This document shows, piece after piece, positions 1 to 6,392 of a stretch of DNA of 6,392 nucleotides. The position numbers and the translations under genes are program-made. Under the pieces are notes generated by a model. It searched no databases and had not been told where the DNA came from. It saw only the letters and a program-made list of their open reading frames with translations. This DNA comes from Proteobacteria bacterium UBA2383 (lineage in GTDB: Bacteria; Pseudomonadota; Gammaproteobacteria; Competibacterales; Competibacteraceae), in assembly GCA_002343485.1 (NCBI GenBank), contig DDST01000100.1:1-6392 (forward strand). Reading direction: 5' to 3'. Numbering within the stretch: position 1 is the first letter of the stretch; every line of letters starts with the position of its first letter.

Positions 1-2309
1 ATACCATTGAACGCAATTTAGTATTATTAGCCGTAATTCTGTATTGGAACCGGAAGCTGACTCAAGAGATAGGAAAGAGGCGTCATGCTGAACAGATATT
101 ATCTCAAAGCGAAACGATGCTTCGCACCACATTGGATTCGACCGATGATGGCATCCTTGTGGTAAACGTTGATGGTACGATTCTGAATATCAACCGCCGC
201 TTTCAGAAACTTTGGCGCATACCGGATGAGCTGGTCCTCACCGGAGGGGACGAGCGGTTACTGACTTACATACTTGACCAGTTGTCCGATCCGAAAGGCT
301 TTTTCCGTGGGGTAGAAGAGATCTACCATACAGATAAGGCCCAAAGAGACCTGCTGTACTTCAAGGATGGGCGGATTTTCGAAAAATATACTCGACCTTT
401 GAAGCTTGACCATCAGTTGGCTCGCCTGTGGTCTTTTCGTGACATCACCGAGCGTCAGCAGATGCTTATGACGCTGGCGCAGGCCAAGAAAGTAGCGGAG
501 GCGGCGAATCAGGCGAAGAGTGAATTCCTGGCTAACATGAGCCATGAGATTCGCACTCCGATGAACGCGATCATGGGCATGACCCATCTCTGCCTGGGCA
601 CGGCCTTGACTCATCAACAAAAAGATTATTTGGAAAAGGCTTATAGCGCCTCGAAGTCGCTTCTTGGTCTGCTCAATGACATCCTCGATCTGTCCAAGGT
701 TGAGGCGGGCCGTCTGGAGATGTCATCTATTCTCTTTACTCTGGACGAAGTGATCGAACATCTCGTCACGATAGTAGCGCAAAAAGCCGAAGATAAGGGA
801 TTGGAGTTACTGATCGGCATTGCATCCGATGTGCCGAATACGCTCGTGGGCGATCCCCTGCGTCTGGGCCAGATTCTGGTTAACCTTGGCAATAATGCCA
901 TCAAATTTACCCAGCGGGGAGAAGTCTCCATCTCCGTCAGATTGCTGGAATCCCAGGGAAAACAGGTTCGTCTGGAATTCACTGTGCGGGATACCGGCAT
1001 CGGCATGACGGCCGAACAAGCCAGTGTAATATGCGAGCCATTTCGCCAAGCAGATAGTTCCGTCACGCGAAAGTATGGCGGGACTGGTCTCGGATTATCC
1101 ATTTGCAAGCGGCTGGTGGATATGATGAAAGGAACTCTCACTGTGGACAGCCGCCCTGATGAGGGCAGCACCTTTCGCTTTGATGTCTGGCTGGAAGCAG
1201 GAGAGAAGGTTGAGCATGTATTTCTTACCAATGCTAGCGCCAAGGACCCCTCTAGAAAGACGATACGGGCCGATGAATTAACCGGGCGCCGTCTATTGGT
1301 CGTGGAGGACAATGCGATCAATCAAGAAGTGGTTCGTGGTCTTTTAGAACGGTATGGAGCTATCGTAGAGGTCGCGGTCAATGGCGCTGAGGCAGTGACT
1401 CTTTTGGAACAGCGGGGCGCGAAGGGGTTTGATGTGGTACTCATGGACATCCAGATGCCAGAGATGGATGGCTATGAGGCGACCTGCCGGATCCGCGCCC
1501 TGCCTGGGTTTGACCAACTGCCCATCATCGGACTCACGGCGCATGTCCAACGGCAGGAGATCGAACGGATGCGGGTGGTTGGTATGAACGACTCTGTAAG
1601 AAAACCGATTGATCCTCGACTGCTGTTTAAAACCCTAGCTCGTCACATGGCGCTGGCAGAGATCCCTGCCGGCATAAAAGAAAAGGGTTCAGCGTCCGCT
1701 CACGTCCTATCGGGTATTGATGTTGCGGCGTGTCTTGATCGCATGGGCGGTGATATAAGACTCCTTCACCAATTGCTGGCCCGCTTTTCTAGCAACTACG
1801 GTCAGGCCGCCCAGAATATTCGTGATTGCCTCTCGATAGGGTCCCGTACCGATGCTATCCGTTTAGCCCACACTGTGAAGGGGGTGGCGGGCAATCTTGG
1901 GATTGCCGGTGTCCAGCAAGCCTCGGCGCACGTGGAATATGCACTCTCCGGAGAAGCAGAGGAGGAGAGTCCGCTCATTGACGCTCTGGAGAAAGCGATA
2001 CAATCTGCTTGTGATGCAATCAACGCGGGGTTATCTGTATCTATGGCAGAAAAAAACAACGAGAAAGAGGAAACCCAGAGTGCGCAGGAAACCGATCCGA
2101 AGATCCCGGATACATTGCTGACTGTACTGCGCGAACGGGTTATCAGGCACGATCCCACAGCCGAGGATTTTTTTATTGAGCATCAGAAGGCGTTTGCCAG
2201 TGGATTGCCCTCTCCCTTACTTAGAAAACTTTCCAGCCAGATCGAGAATTATCGCTTTACCGAAGCAGCGGACACTCTAGATACGATATTGGCTAAAAAC
2301 GGATCATAA
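1..2309 (+). CDS. Tripartite hybrid sensor histidine kinase (PAS-HisKA-HATPase-REC-HPt), 5' end cut by window
   Basis: The frame is open from base 3, so the true start lies upstream. The first in-window ATG (117) falls inside the linker and is unlikely to be the start. Residues below count from that ATG. Upstream codons read ERNLVLLAVILYWNRKLTQE, the end of a transmembrane helix followed by a basic cytoplasmic stretch. This junction is typical of kinases with periplasmic solute-binding sensor domains, so such a sensor is inferred. In order come a PAS domain (about 4-112), a HisKA helix with the H-box MSHEIRTPMN (phospho-acceptor His143), and an HATPase domain with N-box (Asn256, Asn260), DTGIGM (from 292) and GGTGLGL (321-327). 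A receiver follows (about 391-510; acidic pair Glu397/Asp398, Asp444, KP near 495), then an HPt domain (His585 in AHTVKG) and a helical tail. All catalytic residues are intact. It should autophosphorylate and relay phosphate His-Asp-His to a separate receiver, most likely the protein encoded one base downstream. Confidence 0.95.
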   Translation, partial: TIERNLVLLAVILYWNRKLTQEIGKRRHAEQILSQSETMLRTTLDSTDDGILVVNVDGTILNINRRFQKLWRIPDELVLTGGDERLLTYILDQLSDPKGFFRGVEEIYHTDKAQRDLLYFKDGRIFEKYTRPLKLDHQLARLWSFRDITERQQMLMTLAQAKKVAEAANQAKSEFLANMSHEIRTPMNAIMGMTHLCLGTALTHQQKDYLEKAYSASKSLLGLLNDILDLSKVEAGRLEMSSILFTLDEVIEHLVTIVAQKAEDKGLELLIGIASDVPNTLVGDPLRLGQILVNLGNNAIKFTQRGEVSISVRLLESQGKQVRLEFTVRDTGIGMTAEQASVICEPFRQADSSVTRKYGGTGLGLSICKRLVDMMKGTLTVDSRPDEGSTFRFDVWLEAGEKVEHVFLTNASAKDPSRKTIRADELTGRRLLVVEDNAINQEVVRGLLERYGAIVEVAVNGAEAVTLLEQRGAKGFDVVLMDIQMPEMDGYEATCRIRALPGFDQLPIIGLTAHVQRQEIERMRVVGMNDSVRKPIDPRLLFKTLARHMALAEIPAGIKEKGSASAHVLSGIDVAACLDRMGGDIRLLHQLLARFSSNYGQAAQNIRDCLSIGSRTDAIRLAHTVKGVAGNLGIAGVQQASAHVEYALSGEAEEESPLIDALEKAIQSACDAINAGLSVSMAEKNNEKEETQSAQETDPKIPDTLLTVLRERVIRHDPTAEDFFIEHQKAFASGLPSPLLRKLSSQIENYRFTEAADTLDTILAKNGS

Positions 2310-2313
2310 AGTG
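2301..2313 (+). promoter_or_regulatory. Weak ribosome-binding site and GTG start coupled to upstream stop
   Basis: GGA at 2301-2303 lies seven bases before GTG 2311 and is the only Shine-Dalgarno-like match nearby. The kinase stop TAA (2307-2309) sits between them. No purine-rich site stands at a proper distance from the alternative ATG at 2320, which favours GTG. The weak site suggests that initiation depends on ribosomes finishing the kinase gene. Confidence 0.4.
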
Positions 2314-4329
2314 TTTGCCATGCAGAATACTGAACTCTTATTACTGGTTGACGACAGCTTGGACAACCTCAAGGTGTTGTCCAGCCTGCTGAAAAAAGAG
2401 TATCGAGTCAAGGTAGCAACGGGAGGGCATGAAGCATTACGTCTAGCCCGGGAAAAACCGGTGCCTGACCTGATCCTGCTGGATATCATCATGCCAGAGA
2501 TGGATGGCTATACGGTCTGTGCGCGCCTTAAATCCGATCCGCAAACCCGGGAGATCCCCATCATTTTCCTGACGGCCAAAACCCAAACCGAGGACGAAAC
2601 ACAGGGATTTCAGCTGGGGGCGGTGGATTACATCACCAAACCTATTAACCCGCCAGTGCTTTGGGCCCGGGTGAGGGCTCAACTGGCCCTGGCTACGCAA
2701 CTCAGGCATTCACACCAGGAGCTGGATAAAGCAGGCCATCGTCTCATCCGGGTCACCAGCGAGCGGGACCGGATCGAGATTCAGCGGCAGCGGCTCTATG
2801 ACCAGCAGCAGGCTTTACTAGCAATCGCCCGGGCTGCGCTACTTGATCTCTCTCTGGAAAAATATCTGGAAATTACCTTAGAGGTATTTGATACCCTGCC
2901 CTGGCTCAAAATAGAAGCACGTGGAATGCTTTTTCTGAGAAACCGTAAGGGTGACTTAATCATGGTCGCACAACGGGGTTTGAGCGAGACACAGAGTAAG
3001 AAAGCGCCGACGCTGTTGATGGAGTGTCTTGAACATGGCCCGCAGACTGCGGACGATACGATGGGTTGCTATGTCTTACCGCTGATCGAAGAAAGACGTG
3101 TCCATGGGGTTCTGGCCATTTTTCTGCTTCCAGGGACCCGGCTCGATGAGGAGGCATCTAAATTTATGACAGATGTCACTAACATCTTTACTAATCTCAT
3201 CAGACGTCGGCAGATGGAAGAAACAATGCGGGTCAGCCGGCTGGAAGTCCAGATGGCTCATCACGAGATCATTCAAAAGCTCAGCATCGCGGCTGAATCC
3301 CGGGATACGGAAACCGGTCTGCATGTGTTGCGCGTGAGCCAATATGCACGAGTGATCGCACAGACCATCGGACTTGATGAAGCAACTTGCGAATTAATGA
3401 CGCTGGCAGCTTCCATGCACGATGTAGGCAAGATTGGGATTGAAGATCAGATCCTCAGAAAGCGCGATAAGCTAACCGACGAAGAGTTCGCGGTGATGAA
3501 GCAACACACCACGATTGGCAGCCGGATTTTGGAAGGTGACGACCCGTTGATCCGGATGGGACGAGAAATCGCCTTGACCCATCATGAGAAATGGGATGGC
3601 AGCGGATATCCTAATGGCTTGAGCGGAGAAAATATTCCTTTTTCTGGCCGTATCTGTGCCGTCGCTGATGTATTTGATGCCTTGACCATACAACGACCGT
3701 ACAAAAAGGCGTGGCCGGTAGAGAAAGCTGTCGCGTTGATTGTGAATGAAATAGGCAGAGCCTTCGATCCGCAGGTGGTCGCGGCTTTTCAGCAAGCCCT
3801 GCCAGAGATCCTCACGATCAAGGCCCGTTATCAAGATGATATTAATCCTGGGGAATTGATCGCGAGGCCGAGCACTCATGTTAATGAGGATGCTTGGATC
3901 CCTTGGCATGATAGCTATTCCGTGGGGGTTGATGTCATCGATGAGCATCATCGCTATCTGCTCGATTGGGTGAACCATGCGTACAAAGCCATCAACGAAG
4001 GTATGGGAACGATCGAGATCGCCAAGACATTATTTGCCTTAGAACAATACACACAGATCCACTTTAAAGCCGAGGAACGTTTGATGGCAGTCTACGGCTA
4101 TGCTGAATTGGAGCAGCACCGCCAGCAACATCGGTCTTTCGAAGTGAAACTGCAAGAGCTGCGCGAGGAAATCCGCTATAACCCCTTTATTGTCGGGAGG
4201 GAAATGATGGAATACTTACGTGACTGGCTGTTCAATCATATCCTTAAGAGCGACAAGCAAAGCCTTAGGTGTTACGCGGTACCCAATGCGGGCCAGCACG
4301 GGCAGACCACACCAACCCTTTTAAGATAG
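2311..4329 (+). CDS. Response regulator REC-GAF-HD-GYP-bacteriohemerythrin, predicted cyclic di-GMP phosphodiesterase
   Basis: This cytoplasmic protein of 672 residues has no signal peptide or membrane segment. Residues 8-130 are a receiver with Asp14/Asp15, phospho-acceptor Asp58, Thr88 and Lys110. A coiled-coil-like linker (133-165) and a short GAF-like domain (about 170-297) follow. The HD-GYP domain (about 315-505) carries Glu334, His338, the HD pair His370/Asp371, Lys374, His399, His424/His425, GYP at 432-434 and Asp453. This is the complete ligand set known for metal-dependent cyclic di-GMP hydrolysis, so activity is expected. Residues 529-650 form a bacteriohemerythrin domain with all seven di-iron ligands: His547, His584, Glu588, His603, His607, His643 and Asp648. 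A 24-residue tail of no recognised type ends the protein. The GTG start lies one base after the kinase stop, implying translational coupling and a shared transcript. An ATG at 2320 is an alternative start that would remove three residues. The domain calls are firm; partnership with the kinase and iron-based regulation are inferred. Confidence 0.95.
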   Translation: MFAMQNTELLLLVDDSLDNLKVLSSLLKKEYRVKVATGGHEALRLAREKPVPDLILLDIIMPEMDGYTVCARLKSDPQTREIPIIFLTAKTQTEDETQGFQLGAVDYITKPINPPVLWARVRAQLALATQLRHSHQELDKAGHRLIRVTSERDRIEIQRQRLYDQQQALLAIARAALLDLSLEKYLEITLEVFDTLPWLKIEARGMLFLRNRKGDLIMVAQRGLSETQSKKAPTLLMECLEHGPQTADDTMGCYVLPLIEERRVHGVLAIFLLPGTRLDEEASKFMTDVTNIFTNLIRRRQMEETMRVSRLEVQMAHHEIIQKLSIAAESRDTETGLHVLRVSQYARVIAQTIGLDEATCELMTLAASMHDVGKIGIEDQILRKRDKLTDEEFAVMKQHTTIGSRILEGDDPLIRMGREIALTHHEKWDGSGYPNGLSGENIPFSGRICAVADVFDALTIQRPYKKAWPVEKAVALIVNEIGRAFDPQVVAAFQQALPEILTIKARYQDDINPGELIARPSTHVNEDAWIPWHDSYSVGVDVIDEHHRYLLDWVNHAYKAINEGMGTIEIAKTLFALEQYTQIHFKAEERLMAVYGYAELEQHRQQHRSFEVKLQELREEIRYNPFIVGREMMEYLRDWLFNHILKSDKQSLRCYAVPNAGQHGQTTPTLLR

Positions 4330-4352
4330 CTCAACCGGCGTGGCTGTTGATA

Positions 4353-4375
4353 AAAGGCGGCCTTTGAACTAATTT
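4353..4375 (+). terminator. Possible weak terminator after the HD-GYP gene
   Basis: AAAGG (4353-4357) and CCTTT (4361-4365) form a 5-bp stem with a CGG loop. A run of five T (4373-4377) follows, but seven bases after the stem, and the stem is short and only moderately GC-rich. It could be a weak intrinsic terminator. It sits where the transcription unit should end, but readthrough into the next gene cannot be excluded. Confidence 0.25.
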
Positions 4376-4400
4376 TTCTCATAATTAACGAAAAAAACTT

Positions 4401-4418
4401 AAGGTTCAACACAATATG
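4401..4418 (+). promoter_or_regulatory. Ribosome-binding site and ATG start of SWIM-protein gene
   Basis: AAGG (4401-4404) lies 11 bases before ATG 4416, within range though slightly long. The surrounding 86-base gap is AT-rich (ATAATTAA near 4381-4388), so it may hold a promoter, but I found no -35/-10 pair with good matches and spacing. Confidence 0.5.
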
Positions 4419-6215
4419 GCCAGCGCCGAAGTGATTCACCTCTACCGGGAATTGACTGCTCCCGCCGGCGATACCGATTGTTATTTATTGGATTTGCCGC
4501 TGGACGGTGCGCGTCCCGAGGTCCAAATCAAGGCCGGAATCCGGCGGCCTGACCTAGTGCGCGACGGTTTGCTAGCGCTTGGCGAGGTGCTGGCAAGCGA
4601 TTTGCGCCGTCAAACTAGCGACCGGGCCGATTATCTAGCCTACCTGTTGCGGAAGGGCAAGCGCGCCAATCAGGCGGTTTGGGAAGCACAAAAGGCTTTT
4701 CTCGCAGCGAAGTACGGCGAAGCCACCCAGCAGGAAGCGCCGCTCGATCCTCTGTTCAGCGTCAGTAAAGATGGCATCGACATCGAAGTATTCTCGCGCG
4801 ATGAATCCACCTACGCTCACCTGCATCTCAAGGCCGGGCATGCCTACCAAGCCGGGCATTTCGTGGCAGGCACTTCCCATTTGAGTTTCACGCCAGCACT
4901 ACGGGAGGCGCTGGCGGGCATTCGTTCCTACCGCGCCATCGCCCTGCACGGTTATCCTTCGACCTCCGGTAACGCCAAGACCGTGCGGGTACCGTATCGT
5001 TGGCTGCGCGCCTTCGGGCAGGTGCAAGCGGCTTCGACCCTGCCCGCCGAACGAATCCACCTGGCCCCAGTCGATCTCTACAACGTGTTGCTAAGCTTGC
5101 GGCTGCGCAAGGCGAAAACAGCACCGCGCGCGCTGCGTTACGAACTGGTTCCGGGCCAAACGCCGCGATTGGTGCTGGAACCCTGGGAACAAGTGTTGAA
5201 TGCCAGCGGATCGCCCTATCAAGGCCAGGTGCCGCAGGTAGTACGCACTTGGGGCCGCCAACGATTGAACCTGCTTGGCCGCTTGTTGCCCCATGCCAAG
5301 GCCGTAGATGTTTATCTGCTAGGCGCTGGTTTACCCGCCTTTTACGTGCTGGATATGGAATCCGCCAGTCTGACCTTGGCTTTGAGCGGCTGGACCGACA
5401 GCGGCTGGGCCGGTATCGCCACCTTTGATCTGCTGACGCCCGGCGGCAGCGAAGACGAAGTCCTGACCAAACGCGTCGTCAAACAGGTGGCCGAACGTCC
5501 GTTGACCTTGGACGCCTTGACTGAGACCTTGCGCCAGCCACGCCAGACCATTCGGCAGGCGTTGTTGGGAGAACTGCTCAAGGGAACGTTGGTGCACGAC
5601 ATCGCCAGTGGCTTGTTCCACCACCGGCCGCTGCTAGCGCAGCCGCTGGAACTGGATCGGTTGCGCTATCGCGATGCCCGCGAGGAACTGGCGCACCGGC
5701 TGTTGGCGACCGAGGATCAGATCCAACTGACCCGCATCCACGATCTCGGCTTGGATGGCACCGCCATCGACGGCGAGGTGCAAGATCGTCAGGCCCATCG
5801 CTATTATCAAACCTCATTTACCTTGGACCGCGAAGGCCGCACTATCAAGGCAAGCTGCACCTGTCAAGATTTCCGCCGTGCCGGCTTGAAGCAAGGCCCC
5901 TGCCCGCACATGATCGCGCTGCGACTGCGCTACGCCCGCGAGCAGGCCGCGCTGGAACAGGCACGGGAAACCGCCGAGGGCCGCCGCCTGATTCGCGCCG
6001 AAACGCGCACCCTGACCCGCCGTCAAGGCGAAACCGTGCTCAGCTACCGGATTTCCCTGGACGAACGCCAAGTGCTGCTGCGCTGGGGCAACGATCCTCA
6101 GGCTCTTCGCCAGCAACGGCTGCTGTTCAACCGCGCCGAAGAAGCCCGCGACGCCTACTTCGCCCGGCTCGACCGCCTAGCGCAACAGGGTTTTATTGAC
6201 GCCAGCATGGCGTGA
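4416..6215 (+). CDS. SWIM zinc-finger protein with winged-helix-like and WGR-like regions, function unknown
   Basis: The protein is 599 residues, soluble, with no signal peptide. The SWIM zinc finger is clear: Cys481-x-Cys483, twelve residues, then Cys496-x-His498 (CTC...CPH). It follows a beta-strand region (about 462-480), as is usual for this CxC...CxH fold, which is implicated in binding DNA or proteins. Residues about 360-405 (from RPLTLDALTETL to GLFHHRPL) look like a winged helix. Residues about 538-597 resemble a WGR domain: beta strands, RWG at 556-558, then a helix and a GF ending, although Asn559 replaces the signature Arg. A long N-terminal region (1-350) is not recognised; it contains ALSGWT at 322-327, possibly a family motif. 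SWIM proteins of this general type are often encoded beside MoxR AAA+ ATPase and VWA genes, as I recall for E. coli yehQ, but no partner is visible here. GC content is higher than in the upstream genes. The SWIM call is firm; the role is not known. Confidence 0.88.
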   Translation: MASAEVIHLYRELTAPAGDTDCYLLDLPLDGARPEVQIKAGIRRPDLVRDGLLALGEVLASDLRRQTSDRADYLAYLLRKGKRANQAVWEAQKAFLAAKYGEATQQEAPLDPLFSVSKDGIDIEVFSRDESTYAHLHLKAGHAYQAGHFVAGTSHLSFTPALREALAGIRSYRAIALHGYPSTSGNAKTVRVPYRWLRAFGQVQAASTLPAERIHLAPVDLYNVLLSLRLRKAKTAPRALRYELVPGQTPRLVLEPWEQVLNASGSPYQGQVPQVVRTWGRQRLNLLGRLLPHAKAVDVYLLGAGLPAFYVLDMESASLTLALSGWTDSGWAGIATFDLLTPGGSEDEVLTKRVVKQVAERPLTLDALTETLRQPRQTIRQALLGELLKGTLVHDIASGLFHHRPLLAQPLELDRLRYRDAREELAHRLLATEDQIQLTRIHDLGLDGTAIDGEVQDRQAHRYYQTSFTLDREGRTIKASCTCQDFRRAGLKQGPCPHMIALRLRYAREQAALEQARETAEGRRLIRAETRTLTRRQGETVLSYRISLDERQVLLRWGNDPQALRQQRLLFNRAEEARDAYFARLDRLAQQGFIDASMA

Positions 6216-6272
6216 GCGCAGCCATGTGCTTTAATTTAACGACAATCTTTGACAAGGGAGCGAAAAGTCCGT

Positions 6273-6298
6273 AGCGTAAGGATTGCTGGAGCGTGAGG
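6273..6298 (+). repeat. Short imperfect direct repeat AGCGTAAGG / AGCGTGAGG
   Basis: AGCGTAAGG (6273-6281) recurs as AGCGTGAGG (6290-6298), eight of nine bases identical and offset by 17 bases. It lies in the non-coding tail of the window. It may be part of a REP-like intergenic element or may be chance. Confidence 0.3.
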
Positions 6299-6318
6299 CG
6301 TTCCTCCATTAGCCGTTT

Positions 6319-6352
6319 GGGCGGCGTTGCGCCGTCCGGGAATTCCAACGCC
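6319..6352 (+). repeat. GC-rich hairpin with an alternative pairing partner, REP-like
   Basis: GGGCGGCG (6319-6326) pairs with CGCCGTCC (6330-6337) across a TTG loop: eight pairs with one G-U wobble. No T run follows, so it is not a standard intrinsic terminator. GGCGTTG (6323-6329) is also a perfect inverted match to CAACGCC (6346-6352), so two mutually exclusive folds are possible. The position about 100 bases after a stop codon suits a REP-type repeat or a transcript-end structure. Confidence 0.45.
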
Positions 6353-6392
6353 ACACACGCCACAAGGTAGGCTGTTCTTGGCCAGCTTCGCC

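Larger units (their letters stand above)
6216..6392. other. Non-coding tail after the SWIM gene
   Basis: I see no convincing gene in these 177 bases on either strand. The stretch starts AT-rich (TTTAATTTAA near 6231-6239), contains TTGACA at 6249-6254 without a good -10 partner, then becomes GC-rich with the hairpin and repeat listed separately. The window ends before any downstream gene start can be recognised. Confidence 0.5.

Noticed and set aside
117..119. ATG 117 as the real start of the kinase
   Set aside because: The frame is open upstream and encodes a membrane-exit segment typical of this kinase type, so ATG 117 is an internal methionine codon.
641..1321. Long open frame of 226 codons on the - strand
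   Set aside because: It lies wholly inside the kinase core on the opposite strand, its translation has no recognisable domain, and the + frame carries intact HisKA and HATPase motifs.
3472..3978. Open frame of 168 codons on the - strand
   Set aside because: It is antisense to the HD-GYP and hemerythrin coding sequence, whose motifs are all intact, and shows no domain of its own.
4347..4375. TTGATA / TAATTT as a promoter for the SWIM gene
   Set aside because: Spacing is 17 bases, but the -10 matches only three of six positions and the span overlaps the candidate terminator hairpin; too weak to list.
5000..5428. Open frame of 142 codons on the + strand inside the SWIM gene
   Set aside because: It overlaps the SWIM frame, has an Ala/Arg/Gly-rich composition typical of shifted frames in GC-rich DNA, and has no recognised motif.
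6249..6277. TTGACA as a sigma-70 -35 box
   Set aside because: The hexamer is a perfect -35 match, but at 17-base spacing the -10 would be TAGCGT (6272-6277), only three of six matches.

Overview
The window most likely comes from a Gram-negative proteobacterium, probably a gammaproteobacterium with a large signalling repertoire. I infer this from the style of the two-component proteins; there is no rRNA or other phylogenetic marker to confirm it. All three recognisable genes lie on the + strand. No RNA genes, CRISPR arrays, insertion sequences or tRNAs were seen.

Region 1 (1-4329) is a signalling pair. The first gene is cut by the left edge of the window. What remains is the end of a membrane segment, a PAS domain, a histidine kinase core, a receiver domain and an HPt domain, making a tripartite hybrid sensor kinase. 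One base after its stop codon begins a second gene, a response regulator with receiver, short GAF-like, HD-GYP and bacteriohemerythrin domains. The simplest reading is a phosphorelay (kinase His143 to receiver Asp444 to HPt His585, numbered from the first in-window ATG) that passes phosphate to Asp58 of the downstream protein. That protein would then degrade cyclic di-GMP. Its di-iron hemerythrin domain could add oxygen, redox or nitric oxide sensing to the same output. Every expected metal ligand of both the HD-GYP and hemerythrin domains is present.

Region 2 (4330-4415) is a short AT-rich gap with a weak hairpin. It probably separates two transcription units. Base composition changes here: spot counts give roughly 48-52% GC in the signalling pair and 57-77% in the next gene.

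Region 3 (4416-6215) encodes a 599-residue SWIM zinc-finger protein. It has a winged-helix-like segment before the zinc finger and a WGR-like C-terminus, which suggests nucleic-acid binding. Its exact function is unknown. Proteins of this type are often encoded beside MoxR AAA+ ATPase and VWA-domain genes, which might lie beyond the right edge.

Region 4 (6216-6392) has no convincing gene. It holds a GC-rich hairpin with an alternative, mutually exclusive pairing and a short imperfect direct repeat, resembling REP-like intergenic sequence.
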